DNA of 64,000 nucleotides from Rhizobium sp. CC-YZS058 (GTDB lineage: Bacteria; Pseudomonadota; Alphaproteobacteria; Rhizobiales; Rhizobiaceae): the NCBI RefSeq assembly GCF_034720595.1, contig NZ_JAYESJ010000001.1, positions 4,143,501 to 4,207,500 on the forward strand, written 5' to 3'. The position numbers and the translations under genes were made by a program. The notes beneath the pieces were generated by a model. It searched no databases, was not told the DNA's origin, and was given only the letters and a program-made list of their open reading frames with translations. Shown here piece after piece: positions 39,081 to 46,611 of this stretch (position 1 is its first letter; every line of letters begins with the position of its first letter).

Positions 39081-39424
39081 GGGTGCGCGGAGGAAGGATC
39101 GGGGGGAGGCTCAGGAAGCCGAGGCCGGCGCGGCGAAGCTGGATATGGCGGTAAGCCTGACGTGCGAAATGCATGGAGCGGTCCTTACGTGAACAAGATA
39201 CGGCATAGCGTGACTGGGTCTCCGGAGTTCGTCTCCGGAGGTCACATTATGAGTTGACGTATCCTGTCCATGCGTAGCTCCTGTCGTCTGGTGGAAGAGG
39301 TACCGGCTTCCCGGTTGTTTGGCGAGCCCCGGCCTGGCGAATCCTGGTCTCCAAGGGCACACTTCGCCACTTGTGGTGAAGCTGCCGATAAACTGTCCCG
39401 AAACGGCTCAAGTTGCGGCGTCGA
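39081..39424. other. 344-base region upstream of the transposition operon
   Basis: No credible gene. It should hold the promoter of the operon and possibly one transposon end. It contains a hairpin made of two CTCCGGAG units, and GCGAAGCTGG / GTGAAGCTGC stretches (39133-39149, 39376-39392) that resemble, in inverted orientation and imperfectly, the left-side 19-base repeats. Confidence 0.4.
39210..39246. repeat. Hairpin with duplicated CTCCGGAG palindromes
   Basis: GTGAC (39210-39214), CTCCGGAG (39220-39227), a 5-base loop, CTCCGGAG (39233-39240) and GTCAC (39242-39246) are nested. Since CTCCGGAG is its own reverse complement, the two copies can pair into a hairpin or serve as two operator half-sites. 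It lies between the PIN-toxin stop and the TnsA-like start on the same strand. Confidence 0.45.
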
Positions 39425-39967
39425 CTAGATCGCTGTGGTCAGTCCATGGTTCATTGCCGGCAGGTCGATCGCCCGTTCCGGCGGCAGCAACCATATCTCC
39501 TTCAAGGGATCGAACAGTCCGGGCAGTTCCAGCACCTCGTGGATCTTGAGGAAGTCCTTCGTGTTCCCCGTTATGATCGGTGTTTCGTGCGCGATGGCGA
39601 CCGCGGCCACCATCAGGTCATGGCCGATCCCTTCATGCTTTGCAGACGGGCACGGAACCCACAGATGTTTCAGGCTGCGTGTCGAGCTCAGAAGTCCGTA
39701 GATGTCCGCCACCTCCCATGTCATGTCCAGCATCGCGAAGTCCGTGGCCCGGATCTCTTCGATCCAGGTCTGCAGCTCTCCCGAGCGGCGCTCGTTGACC
39801 TTGCGGACAAGGTGCGCGCCCCGAAGTATCTCTGCGATCACCGGATAGCAGACAGCCAGCCGGTCGAGGCCGACATCCAGCAGCCATTGGCGCAGTCCCG
39901 GAGGAGGGATCTGCCGGCTGGTAAGACTCAGGACGTTCGTATCGAGCAGTAGAAGGTCCTGCTGCAT
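39425..39967 (-). CDS. PIN-domain toxin (VapC-like)
   Basis: A 180-residue PIN-fold ribonuclease candidate. The N-terminus LLLLDTNVLS supplies the first acidic residue (D9), AEILRG the conserved Glu, and GHDLMVAAVA plus GNTKDF the remaining acids, so the four-acid metal site is present. VapC toxins are usually about 130-140 residues; this one is longer. AAAGGA precedes the ATG at 39967. No antitoxin is upstream on the same strand; instead a Phd-like small gene is transcribed in the opposite direction from 40064. Confidence 0.8.
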   Translation of the reverse strand: MQQDLLLLDTNVLSLTSRQIPPPGLRQWLLDVGLDRLAVCYPVIAEILRGAHLVRKVNERRSGELQTWIEEIRATDFAMLDMTWEVADIYGLLSSTRSLKHLWVPCPSAKHEGIGHDLMVAAVAIAHETPIITGNTKDFLKIHEVLELPGLFDPLKEIWLLPPERAIDLPAMNHGLTTAI

Positions 39968-39971
39968 TGAC

Positions 39972-40060
39972 GGAATCCTTTCACCGAATAAGTTGCACTA
40001 GCCGACTGGAACAGGATCCGTTCCTTTGAGCGGCGTTTGCCTATCGAACTGAAGGATTCC
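39972..40060. promoter_or_regulatory. Inverted GGAATCCTT / AAGGATTCC boxes between toxin and antitoxin candidates
   Basis: GGAATCCTT (39972-39980) and AAGGATTCC (40052-40060) are perfect reverse complements, each overlapping the ribosome binding site of one of two divergent genes. An autoregulated toxin-antitoxin promoter would be arranged like this, though the match could partly reflect the shared AGGA of the binding sites. Confidence 0.4.
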
Positions 40061-40063
40061 TTC

Positions 40064-40252
40064 ATGCCAAGATCCCCAAAGATACCAAGATCCGAGGCTG
40101 AATCCCGGATCAACAAAGTATTCGACGATGCGAGAATGCTCGGCCCCCAGCGCGTGGAAGACAAGACTGGTGTGTTTGAGATAGTATTCAAGCCAAGAAA
40201 GCAATCCTTGGAGGAACTGTTCTCCAAGCCCGGACCCGTGACGGGTGATTGA
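40064..40252 (+). CDS. Small Phd/YefM-like antitoxin candidate
   Basis: A 62-residue basic protein starting MPRSPKIPRSEAESR. The SEAESRINKVFDDAR helix followed by GPQRVEDKTGVFEIVFKP recalls the Phd/YefM fold (helix, then GPxxV strand, turn, second strand), and LEELFSKPGP could be a toxin-binding tail. The ATG at 40064 follows AAGGA. It is divergent from the PIN toxin, an unusual layout for a type II pair, so pairing is an inference. Confidence 0.5.
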   Translation: MPRSPKIPRSEAESRINKVFDDARMLGPQRVEDKTGVFEIVFKPRKQSLEELFSKPGPVTGD

Positions 40253-40570
40253 CAGCAAGAAACTTGTCTATATCCGATTTACAATTTGACAATATCTGTC
40301 GAATCGATTTCACGCAAGATCTATATCGAGGTTTTCGATATCGATACTGGCTATGCAACTTCTTGTCTGCCACTTGCTATGTCTGTTCAACCTGACGGGA
40401 GTCCATGCTATCGGAAGTTCCGGCTGACGGAAGTAGAAGGCTTGACAGCATCTTTCTGTTCTGTTTTCGTTCCAGGCATGTCGAGCCATCGCACCCAGAT
40501 ACGAATAGGTTGAACCGACCGGACGGAGTCCGGCCATCGGCTTTTCAATTCGTGATCGGAGGTGTTTGCC
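40253..40570. other. AT-richer 318-base intergenic region
   Basis: No convincing gene: one short frame in it starts only with TTG and has no ribosome binding site. It is visibly richer in A/T than its surroundings and presumably holds the promoter of the following two-gene operon. Confidence 0.5.
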
Positions 40571-41188
40571 ATGAAGGCATTCTCAGGCGGCAGCAGACCG
40601 GATGGTCGAGCGCCGAGTAGTCCATCGACGTTCCAGTCCTATTTCCCGTCTGCCACGATCAAGTGCGCAGGCTTACCCTTCTATCGATCGCAGGCCGCCC
40701 GAGACTACGCGTGTCTTCTTGACGTCGATCCCGCCGTCTCGGTCTGGGAACCCTCGGATATCGTGTTCAGCAATGGCCTGGACGAAGTCGTCGTCGATTT
40801 CGACGTGTCCTCTGCAGGCTCGGGCTTTCTTGTGAAGGTCCGGGAAGGAGAACTCTTTGTCCTGGACTGGCTGGTCCCAGTGGCGCAGAAGGCCGGCCAC
40901 GACTGCCGGGTAGTATCGCCATACGATCCGGAATCCGGCTGGAGGCTGAAGAATGCAAGAGATCTCCTCCGCTATGGCCACTTCGATATCGCGCTCGGCG
41001 ACCGCATCCGGCTGCTGGCAGCACTCGCGGAGATGGGAAGCCTGACGATGGCCGAATGCCTTTCGGTCGTGCGGGAGCGCAACGCCGTGGCGACGATCGC
41101 TTCCATGATCCTCCACGGCTACCTGGAGGTCGATCTCGACGAGGGTCCGCTCGGCCCTGAGACGGTGGTGCGGCGAATAGAACGGTAG
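40571..41188 (+). CDS. TnsA-like protein lacking catalytic residues
   Basis: A 205-residue protein. Its centre follows the TnsA N-terminal pattern: SQAARDYACLLDVDPAVSVWE, then DEVVVDFDVS and FLVKVREG. The remainder matches the helical, winged-helix-like TnsA C-terminus (LLAALAEMGSLTMAECLSVV, HGYLEVDLDEGPLGPETVV). The usual Glu of ESxLERDY is replaced by Ala (residues 42-43), and the ExK/QxK triad reads K89-V-R91, so nuclease activity is unlikely although an Asp (76 or 78) remains. GGAGG precedes the ATG. It is 42 bases upstream of the FtsH-like protease gene, in one operon. A DNA-binding or adaptor role for the protease is an inference. Confidence 0.6.
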   Translation: MKAFSGGSRPDGRAPSSPSTFQSYFPSATIKCAGLPFYRSQAARDYACLLDVDPAVSVWEPSDIVFSNGLDEVVVDFDVSSAGSGFLVKVREGELFVLDWLVPVAQKAGHDCRVVSPYDPESGWRLKNARDLLRYGHFDIALGDRIRLLAALAEMGSLTMAECLSVVRERNAVATIASMILHGYLEVDLDEGPLGPETVVRRIER

Positions 41189-41230
41189 ACGCCGGCGTCC
41201 GTTCAACCATTGTTCCAGAGGCATGATCCC

Positions 41231-43141
41231 ATGAAGATGATCTCACACAGGCTGCCGCAGTTGGGGCTGGCCGAGTACTTCGCCTATTCCGCGATCCGCA
41301 GCCGCATCCGTCCGTTGTGCCGCGCGAAATGCTTCGCGATCGGTCTCGTCGTCGACCGTTGGGACGACGTCGAGATCTACCGTGCGGCGGCGCAGGCGTT
41401 CATCGAGCCCGACGGCTACCACCGGATGCGCGACATCAGCGGGGAGGCCGTCGTGTTCGACGACGGTCCCCGGCGCAAGCTGGAGATCGCCAGAGAGGCT
41501 CTCCGGCATGAACGAGCGATCCTCATCTTCCAGAGGAAGGATCTTGTTCCTGCAGATATCCTGCCGGTCCTCGACGCTATCGTTGAGGTTCCACGGCCGA
41601 CGGCGAGGCAGATCAAGGGCGTCGTAAGATGGTTTCGAAGCATCGAGATCGACGATCTGCAGTCAGGCCTGCTCGCCGAGGCCGGCCTGAACCGTCTGCG
41701 GCTGATCATGCGCCCCGGCCGGCCGGTGAGCAGAACTCTGTCGGCACTGGCACGTATCGCTGAAACCGTGCCTGAGACGGTACGGAGCGAAGAACGGGGC
41801 GAGGCGGCACCGCGCCTCGAGGAGATGGCCGGCTATGGTGCCGCACGGGACTGGGGTCTCCAACTGGCGGCGGATCTCGCCGACTGGCGAAGCGGGAGGA
41901 TCGGATGGCAGGATGTCGATCCGGGGCTTCTTCTATCTGGGCCGCCGGGAACCGGGAAGACGATCTTCGCGAAGGCTCTGGCACGAACCTGCGACGTTCC
42001 GCTCGTCCATGCCTCAGCGGCGCGGTGGCAGGCAAAAGGCCATCTGGGGGACTTCCTGAAGGCGATGATCCGCAGCTTCGACAGCGCACGTGCCCAGGCA
42101 CCGAGCATCCTCTTCATCGACGAGCTCGACGCCTTCGGAGACCGCGCGGACGAACATCAGAATAGGTCCTACGACGTCAAGGCGATCAACGGCCTTCTCG
42201 AATGTCTCGACGGTACCCTGGGCAGGGAAGGGGTGGTCGTCGTCGCGGCCTGCAACAACCCGGACCTGATCGACCCCGCTATCCTGCGATCGGGCCGGCT
42301 GGATCGGCACATTGTAATCGGGCCTCCCGACACGCCGGCACGCAAGGCGATCTTCAGGATGCACGTGGCAGGGGAACTGGCCGACGAAGAACTCGACATC
42401 GCCGCAGCGACGACATCTAGTCTTTCCGGTGCGGACATCGCCCGGATCGTACGGGAGGCGCGCAGGGCTGCGAGAAAGGACCGGCGTCCGCTCGAGAAGG
42501 CTGATCTCCAATCGGCACTCCCACATTTCGTCCAGGTCTCCGATGAACAGCTTCGCGCGGCAGTCATCCACGAGATCGGCCATGCGGTCGTGGGCACGGT
42601 CCTCGGACTGCATCTGAGCTACGTGGCGGTATCGCCGGTGATTCCTGAAACGGGCACAGCCCAATTTCTGGGTGGAGCCTGCTTCGAGACGGAGCGCTGG
42701 AAGCGCCGCACGCTGCAGCACTACTTCGACCTCATCGCCCTGCACATGGCCGGCATGGCCGCCGAGGAGCTGTTCCTGGGCTTGCGCGACGACGGATCGT
42801 CTGGCCACGACGGTTCGGACCTCGAGCAGGCGACAAAGGTGGCAATCGAGGTCGAGCGGCTGCATGGGTTCGGCAGCCGGCTGGCTTCCTACGGTCCCCT
42901 GAACGAGCGGGTTTCGAAGTCACTCAGGCACTCGGATGCGGCGTTGATGAAGCTGGTGGACACGACTCTGCGCACACAGCTTGACCGCGCCAGGTACATC
43001 CTCGGAGAAAACGAGCAGGTGTGTGTTGAACTTCAAAAGCGACTTCTGCGTGAGCATCAGATTGCAGGTGAGGATGTCAGGCTCGCGGTTGGCGCTGGGG
43101 GGCTCTTATGTGGTTTCCAGGAAGATATTGGAGGGAGCTGA
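41231..43141 (+). CDS. Soluble FtsH-like AAA+ zinc metalloprotease
   Basis: A 636-residue protein made of an unfamiliar N-terminal region (1-220), an AAA+ module and an M41-type peptidase. Walker A is GPPGTGKT (237-244), Walker B LFIDEL (294-299), and the second region of homology ends ILRSGRLDRH. The zinc site is HEIGH (447-451), with the third ligand probably D530 in DLEQAT. Unlike FtsH, it has no N-terminal membrane helices, so it is cytosolic. The ATG at 41231 has AGAGG upstream. It is the second gene after the inactive TnsA-like protein. An ATP-driven protease that removes a specific protein is expected; the target is unknown. Confidence 0.85.
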   Translation: MKMISHRLPQLGLAEYFAYSAIRSRIRPLCRAKCFAIGLVVDRWDDVEIYRAAAQAFIEPDGYHRMRDISGEAVVFDDGPRRKLEIAREALRHERAILIFQRKDLVPADILPVLDAIVEVPRPTARQIKGVVRWFRSIEIDDLQSGLLAEAGLNRLRLIMRPGRPVSRTLSALARIAETVPETVRSEERGEAAPRLEEMAGYGAARDWGLQLAADLADWRSGRIGWQDVDPGLLLSGPPGTGKTIFAKALARTCDVPLVHASAARWQAKGHLGDFLKAMIRSFDSARAQAPSILFIDELDAFGDRADEHQNRSYDVKAINGLLECLDGTLGREGVVVVAACNNPDLIDPAILRSGRLDRHIVIGPPDTPARKAIFRMHVAGELADEELDIAAATTSSLSGADIARIVREARRAARKDRRPLEKADLQSALPHFVQVSDEQLRAAVIHEIGHAVVGTVLGLHLSYVAVSPVIPETGTAQFLGGACFETERWKRRTLQHYFDLIALHMAGMAAEELFLGLRDDGSSGHDGSDLEQATKVAIEVERLHGFGSRLASYGPLNERVSKSLRHSDAALMKLVDTTLRTQLDRARYILGENEQVCVELQKRLLREHQIAGEDVRLAVGAGGLLCGFQEDIGGS

Positions 43142-43226
43142 ATGAGGCGGTTCTAGCTTCTGCGTGTCAAGATGATTGCTAGGGACGTCAAGTCCGGTCA
43201 AGCAAGCGTTCGAGATGCAACATGGG

Positions 43227-43676
43227 CTATGAAGACGCACATGCATTGCCGTCTAGCTCTGGGGGACTTGGAAACGTTTCAGCGACATCGGCAAGCGTCA
43301 CAGCCGCAAACCGGTTCCGGAGAAGCTGCTCCGCCTCGGTCAAGACTTCATCCAGCGTGGCGTTGACCGCCTGCTCGATCTTGCAACCGGGCATGTCATA
43401 CGCAGGGCCAACCGCAAACATCGATGGCTCGCCAACGGCGCGATAGATGTCGAGAAGGGTCAGCTCGGCAAGCGGTCGCGTCAGCTTCCAGCCGCCGCCA
43501 TGGCCCTTGACCGAACTGACATAGCCCTGGTCACGCAGTCCTGCCATGGTGCGGCGGATCACAACGGGGTTGGCATCCAGCATTCGCCCAATCATCTCGG
43601 ACGTCATCGTCCCGTCGTGCCGCCCCATGTGGATCAGGACATGCAGCATCCGCGACAGTCCACTGTTCTTTCTCAT
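43227..43676 (-). CDS. Rrf2-family transcriptional regulator
   Basis: A 149-residue winged-helix repressor of the Rrf2 family: RMLHVLIHMGRH in helix 1, VVIRRTMAGLRDQGYV as recognition helix, then the wing GHGGGWKLTRP and LTLLDIYRAVGEPSMF. One Cys lies in MPGCKIEQ; the three-Cys cluster of IscR/NsrR types is not seen, so it is probably a redox or thiol sensor of the cluster-free kind. I prefer the ATG at 43676 after GAAGGG. It is divergent from the flavoprotein gene that it probably controls. Confidence 0.85.
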   Translation of the reverse strand: MRKNSGLSRMLHVLIHMGRHDGTMTSEMIGRMLDANPVVIRRTMAGLRDQGYVSSVKGHGGGWKLTRPLAELTLLDIYRAVGEPSMFAVGPAYDMPGCKIEQAVNATLDEVLTEAEQLLRNRFAAVTLADVAETFPSPPELDGNACASS

Positions 43677-43760
43677 CCCCGATCCCTTCTCCGCTTTCAG
43701 CACCGTAGCACGCACATAGCTGGGAGGCCATGATACATTCGATGTGTCGTGACCGTTGAA

Positions 43761-43785
43761 AACGTAAGGTTATGGTACTTATGTT
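43761..43785. promoter_or_regulatory. Candidate Rrf2 operator
   Basis: AACGTAAG (43761-43768) and CTTATGTT (43778-43785) form an imperfect inverted repeat (7 of 8) with a 9-base spacer, in the divergent promoter region just before the flavoprotein start. Confidence 0.45.
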
Positions 43786-43809
43786 GTTGCGTGACTCGAA
43801 GGAGAAAGC

Positions 43810-44730
43810 ATGACCAAAACTTACGACGTCATCATCATCGGTGGCAGCTACGCCGGCCTTTCCGCAGGCCTCCAACTAGCTCGCGCCCGTCGGAAGGTTC
43901 TGGTTATCGACGAGGGTCTAAGGCGCAACCGGTTCGCTTCGCACTCGCATGGCTTCATTACCCAGGATGGGGTTGATCCCTCGGTCATAGCAGCGGACGC
44001 TCGTAGCCAGTTGATGGAATACAGCACGGTGGACTGGGTTTCCGGCCGCGCGGAGACCGTACAACGGAACGGGTTGACGACATTTGGGCAGGTTCTTTTC
44101 GATGTAATGGTCGAGGCTAGCCGCTACCAGTCCCGCCGCATTATTCTCGCTCTCGGCGTACGTGACGTTCTCCCAGAGATCCAAGGCTTGAAGGAACGCT
44201 GGGGCAAAAGCGTATTCCACTGCCCATATTGCCATGGCTACGAGTTGAACCAAGGCAAGATTGGAGTGATCGCAGGCTCGGCGCTTTCGATGCATCATGC
44301 GTTGATGCTTCCCGATTGGGGACCGACCACTCTCCTGCTTAATCAGGCATTCACGCCTGATGCTGATCAGCTTGCAGCTCTCGCGGCTCGCGGTGTTGTC
44401 CTTGAACGTGGACCGGTGAAAAGCATAACAGGTCATGCAGATGTGAGGCTGCTAGATGGAAGCTGCCTGTCTTTCGAGGGTCTGTTCGCACTGGCCCCCT
44501 TCGAGATCACGAGCCAGATCCCACAACAACTCGGTCTCGACATGGAAGAGAGCCCTCTCGGCTCCATCATCAGGACCGATGCAATGAAGGAGACCAGCGT
44601 GCCCGGCGTCTTCGCATGCGGAGATGCTGCACGACCGATGGCATCCATCGCGCTCGCAGTCGCCGACGGCAATCTGGCTGGGGTCAACGCTCATCGCTCG
44701 TTGATGTTCGGAATGAAGTCCGGTGAGTAG
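43810..44730 (+). CDS. Thioredoxin-reductase-like flavoprotein
   Basis: A 306-residue NAD(P)H/FAD oxidoreductase. The FAD motif IIIGGSYAGLSAG is at the N-terminus; a redox CPYC pair sits at C138/C141, the position of the thioredoxin reductase disulfide; and the C-terminal FAD block is GVFACGDAARP. The second Rossmann motif is weak (GVIAGSALSMHHA). Such proteins sit next to Rrf2 or TetR regulators in many rhizobia. Its physiological disulfide partner is not shown. An 8-base overlap with the next gene makes them co-translated. Confidence 0.85.
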   Translation: MTKTYDVIIIGGSYAGLSAGLQLARARRKVLVIDEGLRRNRFASHSHGFITQDGVDPSVIAADARSQLMEYSTVDWVSGRAETVQRNGLTTFGQVLFDVMVEASRYQSRRIILALGVRDVLPEIQGLKERWGKSVFHCPYCHGYELNQGKIGVIAGSALSMHHALMLPDWGPTTLLLNQAFTPDADQLAALAARGVVLERGPVKSITGHADVRLLDGSCLSFEGLFALAPFEITSQIPQQLGLDMEESPLGSIIRTDAMKETSVPGVFACGDAARPMASIALAVADGNLAGVNAHRSLMFGMKSGE

Positions 44731-45388
44731 TTTTGATGGTCGGCAGGACGGTTACATCGACGGCGTGCGGCGAAACGTGCCGGGCCTCGACGGTCTTCAC
44801 CGAATGACGTGGCTGCTTCTCGCCGAACGGGTTCCTGTCGATGGACGGGTCCTGGTTGTCGGTGCGGGCGGCGGTCTTGAGCTGCAGGCACTCGCGGAGC
44901 AGGAATGCGGATGGACTTTCGATGGTGTCGACCCTTCTTCAGACATGCTCGCCCTGGCGCGGAGAACCGCTTCCAGCAACTTGGAACGCATCAATGTTCA
45001 CCAGGGCGACATCTCCGCCGCTCCTGACGGTCCCTTCGACGGCGCTGTCTGTTCGTTGGTCTTCCATCACATCTCCCCTGAAGACAGAAGAAAGGCGCTT
45101 GAAGGCATCCGCCGTCGTCTGCGGCCTGACGCGCCATTCATCCTTGCCCATGTCAGCATTCCTTCTACGGAGCCGGAACGCTCTATTTGGATTGGCAGAC
45201 ATGTCGAGTTCGGGGCGACTGCCGATATGAACACCGATCGGCGAGCTTCGGCCAAGGCCGGCATGAGAGCGAAGACATTTATCCGCGCCCCGGAACAGGA
45301 TCTCGAGGATCTTCGCGCGGCCGGCTTCAAGGAGTCGACTCAGTTTTTTCAGGCAATGAGCTTCCGTGGCTGGGTGAGCTACGCCTAG
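44723..45388 (+). CDS. SAM-dependent methyltransferase
   Basis: A 221-residue class I methyltransferase. Motif I is VLVVGAGGGLELQ, the acidic loop FDGVDPSSDM, motif II/III HQGDIS and FDGAVCSLVFHHIS. No substrate-specific motif is recognised. It starts with GTG at 44723, overlapping the flavoprotein stop by 8 bases; the pair forms an operon controlled by the divergent Rrf2 gene. Confidence 0.82.
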   Translation: MSSFDGRQDGYIDGVRRNVPGLDGLHRMTWLLLAERVPVDGRVLVVGAGGGLELQALAEQECGWTFDGVDPSSDMLALARRTASSNLERINVHQGDISAAPDGPFDGAVCSLVFHHISPEDRRKALEGIRRRLRPDAPFILAHVSIPSTEPERSIWIGRHVEFGATADMNTDRRASAKAGMRAKTFIRAPEQDLEDLRAAGFKESTQFFQAMSFRGWVSYA

Positions 45389-45830
45389 GGGCGTCATTTC
45401 CTTGCAGGGAACGCATCCAGTGCGAAGCTGGTCTTCTAGACCCGGACTACTTTCTCAGATGCCGTCTTCTGTTCGTCGAGGACGACGGTAGCACATCGCC
45501 ACTCTGCCAATCCGGTAGCGAGTTCGGCCAACTCCGCCGTCAATACGTCAATAATTTCTACCATATCCGCACTCCTAGGACGCGTCATGGAGATAGCATT
45601 CGCGTTCAGTGGGAGCTTCTGGCAACTGCTTCATAAATACCGGAGTTTATAGGGAGAAGCGAAGGCAGCGGGCTCTTGAATGGTTTTCGCGACTGCATGC
45701 CGCACGCTTGAGACTTCGAGTCGGATGCGGGAACATGTTCATGCTGTTGTCAGATGGCTTTCTCCGATCGGACTCGACAGCCATCCCTGATCGCGGAACG
45801 GGACTGCCAGCAAGCTGCTCGATGTGGAGC
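45389..45830. other. 442-base region between methyltransferase and CBASS genes
   Basis: No large gene. A 42-codon leftward frame with a good ribosome binding site lies at 45436-45564. Otherwise I see nothing assignable; it may be a junction between modules. Confidence 0.5.
45436..45564 (-). CDS. Possible 42-residue small protein
   Basis: Starts MVEIIDVLTAELAELATG, a plausible amphipathic helix, after AGGAG placed at the right distance. No homology recognised. It lies downstream of the CBASS effector on the same strand, so it might be a last gene of that operon or a chance frame. Confidence 0.3.
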   Translation of the reverse strand: MVEIIDVLTAELAELATGLAEWRCATVVLDEQKTASEKVVRV

Positions 45831-46601
45831 TCAAATGCCGAGCCGGGCGCGTATCCGCTCCCACTCGGCAGTCAGCGCTTCGTTCTGATCGTCGAATATC
45901 TTCGTCGAGGCGAGGATCGCTGCGGTCGCTTTGGTCGTCTCGTAGTGAGCGAAGAGTTCTATAATCTGAGCTCGGTCGACGGGCTTTTGCGACTTGCGGC
46001 TGCCATTGAAGAGGATGTTGAAGTCGTTGAAAACGGTATCGCATCGCGAATGCAGCCACTCCATGCGTAGCCACCGGCCGAGGATCTCTCCGCTGAAGAT
46101 CGCCTGCGCCACAACGCCGATCATTTCGAGATCGGTCTGGCGGTGCGCCATGAACGCGATCCAGACGACGAGATAGCCAAGGGTGGTGATGCGCTGCCAG
46201 CGAAGCATTCTCCGGACGATGGAGCGTGTGAAGAATACGCTTTCCATCGAGTTCGCCGCCAAGCGCCTGAGCGGGTCCTTCTGGTCGTTGTTGTAGTATC
46301 CGACCGTCTCTTCATGCGTAAGCGCGACGTCGAAGCTGTTCGAGAGCACCTGCCGTCGCCTCGCATCCTCCGCCCTCGGGAAGAGATAGAGATTCTGCAC
46401 CAGCCCATGAACGAAGAAAAGGAGAGCGGCTATCAGAAAGGCGATCTGGACACCGATGCTCGCCTGTGGGTAAGCAGCCTTGTCGATCAGGAGAGTCACT
46501 ACGGACAGGATGGATACCGCCCAAAACAGCCCTCCTCCGATGCGATCCATGAGCGCGAGGGGTGCATAATAGTTGGTTCCAACGGTATCGATCTGCGGCA
46601 T
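45831..46601 (-). CDS. Four-TM CBASS effector (S-4TM-like)
   Basis: A 256-residue membrane protein with two hydrophobic hairpins: residues about 22-43 and 49-71, then about 140-158 and 162-182, with a soluble stretch between them and a helical C-terminus. This matches the SMODS-associated four-transmembrane (S-4TM) effector type, which is thought to form pores when a cyclic nucleotide binds. Key YYNNDQKDPLRRLAANSMES segment lies between the hairpins. It is 10 bases after the CD-NTase gene, in one operon. In CBASS, opening the membrane kills or arrests the infected cell. Confidence 0.8.
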   Translation of the reverse strand: MPQIDTVGTNYYAPLALMDRIGGGLFWAVSILSVVTLLIDKAAYPQASIGVQIAFLIAALLFFVHGLVQNLYLFPRAEDARRRQVLSNSFDVALTHEETVGYYNNDQKDPLRRLAANSMESVFFTRSIVRRMLRWQRITTLGYLVVWIAFMAHRQTDLEMIGVVAQAIFSGEILGRWLRMEWLHSRCDTVFNDFNILFNGSRKSQKPVDRAQIIELFAHYETTKATAAILASTKIFDDQNEALTAEWERIRARLGI

Positions 46602-46611
46602 GGTCTGTATC

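Noticed and set aside
40286..40513. 75-codon rightward frame before the TnsA-like gene
   Set aside because: Starts only with TTG, no ribosome binding site, no recognisable motif.
45609..46070. 153-codon rightward frame over the CBASS effector end
   Set aside because: Mostly antisense to the effector gene; the remainder lacks a start signal.
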